Shown in pieces: positions 1 to 5,842 of a DNA stretch of 41,960 bases. The translations under genes were made by a program, and so were the position numbers. Every line of letters starts with the position of its first letter. Position 1 is the first letter of the stretch. This DNA comes from Rhodobacteraceae bacterium UBA1943 (GTDB lineage: Bacteria; Pseudomonadota; Alphaproteobacteria; Rhodobacterales; Rhodobacteraceae), in the NCBI GenBank assembly GCA_002336845.1, contig DDEX01000049.1, positions 36,173-78,132 of the forward strand, written 5' to 3'. The notes beneath the pieces were generated by a model. The model ran no database searches. It had not been told where the DNA came from and worked only from the letters and a program-made list of their open reading frames with translations.

Positions 1-509
1 GCCATCAGGATCGGGAAGTTCCACGGGATGATCTGGCCGACAACGCCCAAGGGTTCGTGGAAGTGATAGGCCACGGTGTCGTTGTCGATCTGGCCGATGC
101 TGCCTTCCTGCGCGCGGATGGCCCCGGCGAAATAGCGGAAGTGATCGACGGCCAGCGGAATATCGGCGGCCAGCGTCTCGCGCAGGGGTTTGCCGTTATC
201 CCAGGTTTCGGCTATGGCGATGGATTCAAGGTTGGTCTCGATCCGGTCGGCGATTTTCAGCAGCATGTTCGACCGCTCGGTGGCCGAGGTGGCAGCCCAT
301 TTGCGGCGTGCGGCATGGGCGGCGTCCAGCGCCAATTCAATGTCAGCGGCGTCGGAACGCGGAACCTCGCAGATCACCTCGCCGGTAACGGGCGAGATGT
401 TGGGCATGTAGCGGCCCGAGCTGGGCGCGACCCACTGACCCCCGATATAGTTGTCATAACGGGTCTTGAACGGGGTGGCCTTCAGGCCGAATTGTTCGAC
501 TTTGGTCAT
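1..509 (-). CDS. NAD(P)-dependent aldehyde dehydrogenase, N-terminal part (runs off the window)
   Basis: About 169 N-terminal residues of an aldehyde dehydrogenase that oxidises an aldehyde to its acid with NAD(P). The start ATG at 509 follows a strong GGAGGAGAG ribosome site. The visible part begins MTKVEQFGLK, contains the ETWDNGKP stretch and ends in the PWNFPILMA segment of the nucleotide-binding fold; the catalytic Cys and Glu lie outside the window. The N-terminus resembles the AldB/ExaC acetaldehyde dehydrogenase type, and it is not obviously the methylmalonate-semialdehyde enzyme IolA. It lies 135 bases downstream of a GAF/Fis regulator on the same strand, with a palindromic site between them, so activation by that regulator is likely. 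The substrate is inferred only. Confidence 0.93.
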   Translation of the reverse strand, partial: MTKVEQFGLKATPFKTRYDNYIGGQWVAPSSGRYMPNISPVTGEVICEVPRSDAADIELALDAAHAARRKWAATSATERSNMLLKIADRIETNLESIAIAETWDNGKPLRETLAADIPLAVDHFRYFAGAIRAQEGSIGQIDNDTVAYHFHEPLGVVGQIIPWNFPILM

Positions 510-608
510 GTTCTCTCCTCCATGGCGCCGTCTCCCGCGGCGAACAAGAGGAGTGTGCGGGGCCTTTTGCCTTACGTCAGCTCCGGGCCGTCAAGCCAAA
601 GGCCCGAT

Positions 609-628
609 CTGTCGCAGATCTGAGACAG
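609..628. promoter_or_regulatory. Palindromic candidate operator upstream of the aldehyde dehydrogenase
   Basis: A 20-base palindrome with half-sites CTGTCGCAGA and TCTGAGACAG, symmetric at 9 of 10 positions. It lies about 100 bases upstream of the aldehyde dehydrogenase start and 17 bases beyond the regulator gene, a common place for an upstream activator site. A TTGACG hexamer (594 to 589, minus strand) could be a -35 element; no convincing -10 or sigma-54 element was found. Binding by the GAF/Fis protein is inferred. Confidence 0.55.
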
Positions 629-644
629 GTCGGCGCGCAAATAT

Positions 645-1592
645 TCAGCTGCGCGCCATCTTGCGGTGCAGCGTGGCCCGGCTGATCCCCAGGGCCCGCG
701 CCGCGGCGGACATATTGCCCCCGGCACGCGCCACCGCACGGGCCAGAACAGCGCGCTCGCCATCTTCGGGGCGGGCATGGGCCGAAAGGCCCAGAAGGTC
801 AGCCACCGGCAGCGGGCTGCGTGCCAGATCGCCCGACAGGCCCAGATGGGCGCGGGCCGCCCGGGTCGCGCCCACCACCAGATCATCGGCATCCACCGCC
901 AACAGGGCCGAACCCGCCCGGTCATGCCCCGGCACCAGAACCATGCGCGCATCGGGGTGGCGGGCGTGGAACAGGTCAGATTCGATCCGACGGGCCGCTT
1001 CCAGCACGGAGTGGCTGATCAGGCCAGCCAGCCCCTCGGCCACTTCGGCACGGGCGGTCGAGACATCCAGCACCGCGACCAGTCGCCCTTCGTCGTCATG
1101 CACCGGCGACGAGGCGCAGGTCAGCCCGATGTTCGACGAAAGGAAATGCTGGTCGCGGTGAATGATCACAGGGCGCCCCTCTGCCAGGCAGGTGCCAATG
1201 CCATTGGTGCCCATGGTCGCCTCGGACCAGACCGCGCCGGTCCACAGGCCTGCATCCGAGAAATCGCGGTCGTCGGCCCCCCGGCCCAGCCTGTCCACCG
1301 GAACCCCGGTGTCGCTGGCCAGAATCACGCAGGCGCCAAGGCCCCCAACGGCCTGAAACAGCCGCTCCAGCACGGGGCGGGCGATGCGAGAGACCGGCTC
1401 CATCCGCTGACACAGGGCGCTGAATTCTGCCGCCGTCAGCCGGTCGGGGTCAATGGCGCGCTCCGGCGTCAGCCCGTGCATATAAGCGGACCGCGCCCAG
1501 GAGGCCACGATCGGGGACCGCGCGGCCTTGCTGCCGGCAAGTGCGGCAGAAACGGCTGCGATATGTGATCTGGCGCCACCATCCATCGCCAT
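645..1592 (-). CDS. GAF domain and Fis-type HTH transcriptional regulator (AcoR-like, no AAA+ domain)
   Basis: A 315-residue regulator. Residues about 65-190 form a GAF-like sensory domain, including WSEATMGTNGIGTCLAEGRP and the SSPVHD stretch typical of AcoR-type activators. The last 25 residues carry a Fis-type helix-turn-helix (NMSAAARALGISRATLHRKM). The central AAA+ sigma-54 interaction domain of full AcoR/NtrC proteins (usually 600 or more residues in total) is absent, so it probably acts with a sigma-70 holoenzyme. It lies directly upstream of the aldehyde dehydrogenase on the same strand, which suggests that it activates that gene in response to an alcohol, aldehyde or related metabolite. 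The ATG at 1592 has a GGAGG-rich leader. Confidence 0.85.
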   Translation of the reverse strand: MAMDGGARSHIAAVSAALAGSKAARSPIVASWARSAYMHGLTPERAIDPDRLTAAEFSALCQRMEPVSRIARPVLERLFQAVGGLGACVILASDTGVPVDRLGRGADDRDFSDAGLWTGAVWSEATMGTNGIGTCLAEGRPVIIHRDQHFLSSNIGLTCASSPVHDDEGRLVAVLDVSTARAEVAEGLAGLISHSVLEAARRIESDLFHARHPDARMVLVPGHDRAGSALLAVDADDLVVGATRAARAHLGLSGDLARSPLPVADLLGLSAHARPEDGERAVLARAVARAGGNMSAAARALGISRATLHRKMARS

Positions 1593-1614
1593 GGCCTGCT
1601 CCCTCCTCCGTCAC

Positions 1615-1633
1615 GCGCCATATGGTATGGCGC
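1615..1633. promoter_or_regulatory. Small palindrome upstream of the GAF/Fis regulator
   Basis: GCGCCATA, a 3-base spacer, then TATGGCGC: perfect 8-base arms, 22 bases upstream of the regulator ATG. It could be an autoregulatory operator. It does not match the palindrome at 609-628, so the binding protein is unknown. Confidence 0.3.
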
Positions 1634-1691
1634 ATCCACCCGCCGGGCTGAACCCGGACCTTGGTGGCCCCTCCGTCCCCCTTGATGGCGG

Positions 1692-1904
1692 TCAGTCGTC
1701 CATCCCGATCATGACATCTGACGCCTTGATGACCGCCGCCGCCTTGACGCCCGGTGCAAGGCCCAACTCCTCCACAGCCTCATTCGTGATGGAGGATGTG
1801 ACAATCACCCCGCCCGGCAGTTCCAGCCGCACATGGGCGTTGACCGCGCCGCGCGTGACCTCAACGATCGTCCCATGCAGCACGTTGCGCGCGCTCAGCT
1901 TCAT
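1692..1904 (-). CDS. Stand-alone Mop (molybdopterin/molybdate-binding) domain protein
   Basis: A 70-residue protein that is essentially one Mop/TOBE domain: it starts MKLSARNVLHGTIVEV, continues with VNAHVRLELPGG and TSSITNEAVEELGL, and ends VIKASDVMIGMDD. Mop proteins bind molybdate in oligomers and act as intracellular Mo stores, or form the sensor half of ModE and ModC. The start at 1904 is chosen over an upstream in-frame ATG because GGAGG lies 6 bases before it and similarity begins there. The gene is divergent from the ModE-like DNA-binding protein, with a palindromic site just upstream of its ribosome site. It may be a separate molybdate sensor or store; the sequence alone does not decide. 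Confidence 0.88.
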   Translation of the reverse strand: MKLSARNVLHGTIVEVTRGAVNAHVRLELPGGVIVTSSITNEAVEELGLAPGVKAAAVIKASDVMIGMDD

Positions 1905-1919
1905 TCTGCGCCTCCGAGT

Positions 1920-1943
1920 CGATATGTTCTGAGGGAAATATCG
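1920..1943. promoter_or_regulatory. Candidate ModE-type operator in front of mop
   Basis: A 24-base site with outer arms CGATAT and ATATCG. It is the same length as the site at 2403-2426 and matches it at 16 of 24 positions, including GATATGTT on the left and ATATCG on the right. It ends 15 bases before the mop start, 4 bases upstream of the Shine-Dalgarno GGAGG, and lies 62 bases from the divergent modE-like start, so one site could control both genes. Confidence 0.65.
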
Positions 1944-2005
1944 CACGGTCCATCCGGCGGGACAACACTCTTGCCAGCAGCGGGCGGCGCGCAGATGATT
2001 GCGTC

Positions 2006-2380
2006 ATGACCGTTCCGCAGCCCCCCCGTCTGTTCCTGCGCATCCTGTTCGGCGATGCGGCGATGCTTGGCCCTGGCAAGGCGCAGCTTCTGGAAGGCAT
2101 CCGCGACACCGGCTCGATTTCCGCCGCCGGGCGGGCAATGGGCATGAGCTACAAGCGTGCGTGGTCGCTGGTCGAAGAGATGAACGCGGCCTTTGCCGAG
2201 CCGCTGGTGGCCAGTGCGCGGGGTGGGGCGGGCGGTGGCGGTGCGGCGCTGACCCCTGCGGGAGAGCGGGTGTTGCAGCTCTATCAGGCCGTCACGGCGC
2301 GTGCGGCAGAGGCAGGCGCGGCAGAGATCGCCCAGTTGCAGGCGATGCTGCGCCATGGGGATATGTCCGGCGGGAAATAG
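2006..2380 (+). CDS. ModE-like winged helix-turn-helix protein lacking the molybdate-binding domain
   Basis: A 124-residue protein matching the N-terminal DNA-binding half of ModE (LysR-type winged HTH). The recognition region is about residues 30-70, with IRDTGSISAAGRAMGMSYKR, followed by the wing and linker (ALTPAGERVLQLYQ). Full ModE is about 260 residues with two Mop domains; here the protein ends after the dimerisation helix and no Mop domain follows. A separate Mop protein is encoded divergently next door. It probably represses mop and modA when molybdate is sufficient, through the palindromes at 1920-1943 and 2403-2426. How it senses molybdate without a ligand domain is open. Confidence 0.85.
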   Translation: MTVPQPPRLFLRILFGDAAMLGPGKAQLLEGIRDTGSISAAGRAMGMSYKRAWSLVEEMNAAFAEPLVASARGGAGGGGAALTPAGERVLQLYQAVTARAAEAGAAEIAQLQAMLRHGDMSGGK

Positions 2381-2402
2381 CGGTTGCCTTTCGGGTGCCG
2401 CC

Positions 2403-2426
2403 GGATATGTTTCGCCAAACATATCG
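2403..2426. promoter_or_regulatory. Candidate ModE-type operator in front of modA
   Basis: Perfect 9-base arms GATATGTTT and AAACATATC around a CGCC spacer (2404-2425). The site abuts the modA Shine-Dalgarno AGGAGG (2427-2432) and lies 11 bases before the ATG. The sister site is at 1920-1943. A repressor bound here would cover the transcription start or the very short leader. Confidence 0.72.
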
Positions 2427-2437
2427 AGGAGGTTTCC

Positions 2438-3196
2438 ATGCGTTTCACCGCCCTGCTGGCCGCCGGTCTGGCCATCGCTACCCCCCAGTTCGCCGCCGCC
2501 GAAGAGGTGGTGGTTTTCGCCGCCGCCTCGCTGAAGAACGGGCTGGATGAGTTTGCCACCAAATGGCAGGCCGAAACAGGAAATACGGTGACGATTTCCT
2601 ATGGCGGCTCGAACCAGTTGGCCAAACAGATCATTGAGGGCGCACCGGCCGACGTGTTCATTTCCGCCGCCGTCAACTGGATGGACAAGGTGGGCGAGGC
2701 GGGCCTGATCGCCGATGGCGCGCGTGAGGACCTGCTGGGCAATTCGCTGGTGCTGGTGGCCCATGGCAAGGACGCCAAGCCGGTTCAGATCGCCAAGGGC
2801 TTCGACCTGAAATCCCTGCTGGGCGACGGCAAGCTGGCGATGGGCATGGTCGATTCCGTGCCTGCGGGCCAATACGGCAAGGCCTCGCTGGAGTCCTTGG
2901 GAGTGTGGTCCTCGGTCGAGGGCAGCGTCGCGCAATCCGAAAACGTCCGCGCCGCGCTGGCGCTGGTGTCGTCGGGCGAGGCGCCCTATGGCATCGTTTA
3001 TGCCTCGGACGCGGTGGCGGATGAGAACGTGACCGTGGTCGGCACCTTCCCCGAAGACAGCCACAAGCCGATCATCTATCCCGCCGCCCTGCTGACCGGC
3101 GCCAAGGATGCGGCGGACAAGGCGTTCTACGAAGCGCTGTCGGGCGCCGAGGCCGATGCGGCGTTTGAGGCGCAGGGGTTTGTGGTGGGGAAGTGA
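2438..3196 (+). CDS. modA: Molybdate ABC transporter periplasmic binding protein
   Basis: A 252-residue ModA that captures molybdate (or tungstate) in the periplasm for the ModBC permease. The ATG at 2438 is preceded by AGGAGG; an in-frame ATG further upstream has no ribosome site. Residues 1-21 form a signal peptide (cleavage about ATPQFAAA/EE), and the mature protein opens with VVVFAAASLKNGLDE, the ModA signature in which AAS contacts the oxyanion. YGGSNQLAKQI, GAPADVFISAA, MVDSVPAGQYGKASL and PYGIVYASDA are further typical segments. No modB or modC follows; a terminator lies 20 bases after the stop, so the permease genes must be elsewhere. Confidence 0.95.
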   Translation: MRFTALLAAGLAIATPQFAAAEEVVVFAAASLKNGLDEFATKWQAETGNTVTISYGGSNQLAKQIIEGAPADVFISAAVNWMDKVGEAGLIADGAREDLLGNSLVLVAHGKDAKPVQIAKGFDLKSLLGDGKLAMGMVDSVPAGQYGKASLESLGVWSSVEGSVAQSENVRAALALVSSGEAPYGIVYASDAVADENVTVVGTFPEDSHKPIIYPAALLTGAKDAADKAFYEALSGAEADAAFEAQGFVVGK

Positions 3197-3215
3197 TCGG
3201 GTAGCGAGGGGAGAG

Positions 3216-3242
3216 AAGGCCCCGCTGAGTGGTGGGGCCTTT
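3216..3242 (+). terminator. Intrinsic terminator after modA
   Basis: A perfect 8-base stem AAGGCCCC (3216-3223) and GGGGCCTT (3234-3241) with a 10-base loop, ending in a short T run. It lies 20 bases beyond the modA stop, which argues against cotranscription of modA with anything downstream. Confidence 0.7.
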
Positions 3243-3438
3243 AGGCCGATTTTGCAGAGTTGGCCTGAAAAATCGATGGGTTTTTGCTGGAAACAGCCTC
3301 GTCCTCATGCATTGTAGAACCAGATGCTTTTTGGCAGTGTGTTTCTAAAGCAAAGGGTCTGTCTTGCGGGCGCTAGAGCCAGTGATGGTCTTTGCGCCGG
3401 GTGGCAAAGCTCTTGTTTAGTTTCGACAGGGACAGAAT
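3243..3438. other. AT-richer stretch without a recognised gene
   Basis: Between the modA terminator and the HEPN-like frames, base composition drops well below the window average. No coding frame with family resemblance, no tRNA and no insertion-sequence end was recognised. A small TTTGC/GCAAA stem lies near 3390-3410. The composition suggests that this stretch entered together with the frameshifted gene. Confidence 0.4.
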
Positions 3439-4046
3439 GTGGCGGCACCCGGTAGCGACGGCCTGACGTTTGAGCGGAACGAAGTGTTCCGCCTATTCGG
3501 GCAATGTATCCTGCAATTACAGCGCTACGAGATTTCGCTGAAATCGCTCATAGCGGCGCATCGCATCTCCATCCCCGCCGCCGCCGTTTCAGAGGCTGAT
3601 ATCGAGAGGGCGCGCGCCAACCGCGTAGCCCAACCAACCGTCATACGCTTGGGACGCTGATCGGCGAGATGACCAGTTCTTTCTTTGCATCCGACGGGGC
3701 GCAGGATGCGGTCGCCGCATCTGAACATCTTGCTGCCGTTGATATCAAAATGGGGATTACGCTTCCCCCCGAAGTTTTCGCCCGAACCACCGCCGATCTG
3801 CGCGACCTCGTCGTGCTACGAAACTTTCTTGTTCATCACTTCCTAGAACAGCATGATCTAGGCACGCTCGGTGGCTGCCTCACGGCGCAACGGGTTCTGA
3901 TGGATTCCCTTGAGCGCGTCGGTCAGGCCCATTCCGATTTATGCAGTTGGGCCGAGGGAATGAGCCAAGCACGTGAGGCCATGGCTCGTTATCTCCAAAC
4001 GGGCGAATTCCAAGGCTTGATCTCCAAACGGGCGTCCAAGACTTGA
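3439..4046 (+). pseudogene. HEPN-like protein gene with a frameshift
   Basis: Two adjoining frames read as one protein of about 200 residues. Part one runs 3439-3660 from a GTG start (MAAPGSDGLTFERNEVFRLF); part two is open from 3600 and continues to 4046 in the -1 frame (TLGTLIGEMTSSFF onward). The switch fits a one-base loss near 3628-3640, in the short repeat AACCAACC. Part two contains LRNFLVHHFLEQHDL, coded near 3819; RNFLVH is an R-X4-H motif of the kind found in HEPN RNases, including toxins and defence proteins. The segment is AT-richer than its surroundings (43% GC over 3301-3360). It may be a decayed or mis-sequenced foreign gene. No antitoxin partner was seen, and the function is not established. 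Confidence 0.5.
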
Positions 4047-4067
4047 GAGATTAAGGCCCAGCCCCCC

Positions 4068-4874
4068 TCACGCATCCCTCTCCGCAATCCACGCATGATC
4101 CGGGTCATTCCCAAACCGCCATTTCCGCAAGGGCCCGGCCATGACGTTCAGGTAGTAAAGCTCATAGCCATAGGGCGCGCCGCAGGGGTGGTGCCCCTTG
4201 GGCACCAGCACGACATCGTGGTTCTTCACCGCCATCGTCTCGTCCAGCGCGCCATCCTCGGTATAGACCCGCTGGATGCCGAAACCCTGCGCCGGGTTCA
4301 GGCGGTGGTAATAGGTCTCCTCCAGATAGGTCATCCGGGGAAAGTCATCCTCGTCATGCCGGTGGCTGGGATAGCTCGACCAGTTTCCGGCAGGGGTGAA
4401 CACCTCGGTCACCAACAGGCTGTCGGCCACATCGCGGCCCTCCATCGCGATGTTGTTGACATAGCGGGTGTTGGTGCCCTTGCCGCGCGGCGTCAATTCG
4501 ATCCCCTCCGGCCCCAGCCGCTCAGCCGCATGGCCCCCTTTGCCCGGCGCGGTGCAGATGGCCAGCGTGCAGGGCGTCGTCGCCACCGCCCGCCAGTCGC
4601 TGCCGTTCGGCAGATAAAGGCAATGGGGGGGTGTCTTTTCAAACACATCCATCCGGTCGCCCATCTCGCCCCAGTCCTGACCGGCGGCCTCGATGCGCGC
4701 CTTGCCCTCGACCAGCACCAGAATGACCTCGGTCTCCCCCGTCACCTCGGCGGCCACCTCGCCCGGCTGCAAGCGATAAAGGCCAAAGCCGACATAGCCC
4801 CAGCCCGCACTTTCGGGCGTGACATCATGCACCTTGCCGGACACTCCCGACGGTTTCATCAGCAGATCGGCCAT
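4068..4874 (-). CDS. iolB: 5-deoxy-glucuronate isomerase
   Basis: A 268-residue cupin-fold isomerase that converts 5-deoxy-D-glucuronate to 2-deoxy-5-keto-D-gluconate in myo-inositol breakdown. Family segments are GWGYVGFGLYRLQPGE near the N-terminus and the metal-binding cupin run NWSSYPSHRHDEDDFPR (His171, His173), LEETYYHRLNP, and VLVPKGHHP (His228, His229). The length is normal for IolB. The start at 4874 is preferred over the ATG at 4901 because AAGGGGAAG lies just before it and the family begins here. This ribosome site belongs to a repeat element occupying the iolE-iolB gap. It is the last gene of iolC-iolD-iolE-iolB. Confidence 0.95.
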   Translation of the reverse strand: MADLLMKPSGVSGKVHDVTPESAGWGYVGFGLYRLQPGEVAAEVTGETEVILVLVEGKARIEAAGQDWGEMGDRMDVFEKTPPHCLYLPNGSDWRAVATTPCTLAICTAPGKGGHAAERLGPEGIELTPRGKGTNTRYVNNIAMEGRDVADSLLVTEVFTPAGNWSSYPSHRHDEDDFPRMTYLEETYYHRLNPAQGFGIQRVYTEDGALDETMAVKNHDVVLVPKGHHPCGAPYGYELYYLNVMAGPLRKWRFGNDPDHAWIAERDA

Positions 4875-4875
4875 G

Positions 4876-4930
4876 GTCTTCCCCTTCCCTAAATATCCCA
4901 CGGGGGTGCGGGGGGTGTGAAACCCCCCGC
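4876..4930 (-). repeat. Intergenic palindromic repeat (GGATATTT/GGGGAAG family), copy 1
   Basis: On the minus strand the element is a hairpin (arms GCGGGGGGT and ACCCCCCGC, 4908-4930, 5-base loop) followed by ACCCCCGTGGGATATTT and then GGGAAGGGGAAG. The last segment lies immediately before the iolB ATG and supplies its Shine-Dalgarno. Other copies lie at 22398-22462, 22590-22636, 30344-30374 and 31243-31294. Confidence 0.7.
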
Positions 4931-4935
4931 TGCCG

Positions 4936-5832
4936 TCAGATCAAACCGGCCTCTTTCGCCAGCCGCTTCAGCGTCGCCAGACCCAGCGTCTGATACAGAA
5001 GCGGGTTGCGCACCTTGGGGTCTTGTTCCGCCTCGATCACGATCCAGCCGTCATAGCCCGCACCTTTCAGGATCTTCAGCAGCGGCCCGAAATCCACCCC
5101 GCCCTCCTGATCGCCGGGCACGGTGAAGGCCCCGCCCACGACACCTTGCAGGAACGACCAGCCTTCGGCGCGCACCTTGGCGGTGATCGCAGGGCGGATG
5201 TTCTTGGCGTGGAAATGCTTCACCCGCGCGGCGTGTTTGGTCAGCACCGCCACGGGGTCGCCACCGCCAAAGGTGCAGTGGCCCGCGTCGAACAGCAGGT
5301 GGGTATGCGGGCCGGTCGCGGCCATCAGCGCGTCTATTTCCTCAGGCGATTCAACGATGGTGCCCATGTGGTGATGGTAAACCAGCGTCACGCCCTGACC
5401 GGCGAGATAGGCGGCGAAAGCCTCCAGCTTGGCGCCAAACGCCACCATTTCGTCAGCGGTCAGGTGGGGCCGGTCGTTCACCGGCCTTCTCGCATCGCCA
5501 TGAATGGCGTTCGAGGTTTCACAGACGATGCAGACCTTGCAGCCGTTGTGCTTCAGCTTGGCAAGGTGATGCTGAACCGCCTTGATCTCATCCTCGACCG
5601 ACTGCACCAGCAGGTTGGTCGAATACCAGCCAGAGATGAATTTCAGGCCATTGGCAGCCAGCAGGGCGCGCAGGGCCTCGGGGTCATCGGGCCAGCGGTG
5701 GCCATTCTCGATACCGTCAAAGCCGATCTGGCGGCCTGCCTCGTCCAGAATACGGGCGGTCGGGATATCGGCGCCGATGGTCTGGTCGTCATCATTCGCC
5801 CAGGCGATCGGGTTGGTTCCGAATTGGATCAT
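4936..5832 (-). CDS. iolE: Myo-inosose-2 dehydratase
   Basis: A 298-residue TIM-barrel enzyme of the IolE/MocC family that dehydrates 2-keto-myo-inositol to 3D-trihydroxycyclohexane-1,2-dione. It starts MIQFGTNPIAWANDDD; the barrel carries the typical metal and substrate segments GFDGIENGHRWP, YHHHMGTIVE, LLFDAGHCTFGGGDP, VKHFHAKNIRP and the C-terminal GWIVIEAEQDP. The length is normal. The ATG at 5832 has GAGG upstream. The gene sits 10 bases after iolD and is surely cotranscribed with it. The rhizopine protein MocC belongs to the same family, so IolE could also act on a modified inosose; this is inference. Confidence 0.95.
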   Translation of the reverse strand: MIQFGTNPIAWANDDDQTIGADIPTARILDEAGRQIGFDGIENGHRWPDDPEALRALLAANGLKFISGWYSTNLLVQSVEDEIKAVQHHLAKLKHNGCKVCIVCETSNAIHGDARRPVNDRPHLTADEMVAFGAKLEAFAAYLAGQGVTLVYHHHMGTIVESPEEIDALMAATGPHTHLLFDAGHCTFGGGDPVAVLTKHAARVKHFHAKNIRPAITAKVRAEGWSFLQGVVGGAFTVPGDQEGGVDFGPLLKILKGAGYDGWIVIEAEQDPKVRNPLLYQTLGLATLKRLAKEAGLI

Positions 5833-5842
5833 ATCTGCTACC

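Noticed and set aside
510..608. Sigma-54 promoter before the aldehyde dehydrogenase
   Set aside because: No GG-N10-GC element with acceptable flanks was found on the minus strand, and the regulator lacks the AAA+ domain.
1901..3064. Long leftward open frame opposite the modE-like gene and modA
   Set aside because: It is a shadow of two well supported genes and lacks any recognisable domain.
3600..3668. Programmed -1 frameshift in the HEPN-like gene
   Set aside because: No X-XXY-YYZ slippery heptamer in the right phase and no following strong stem were found; mutation or sequence error is simpler.
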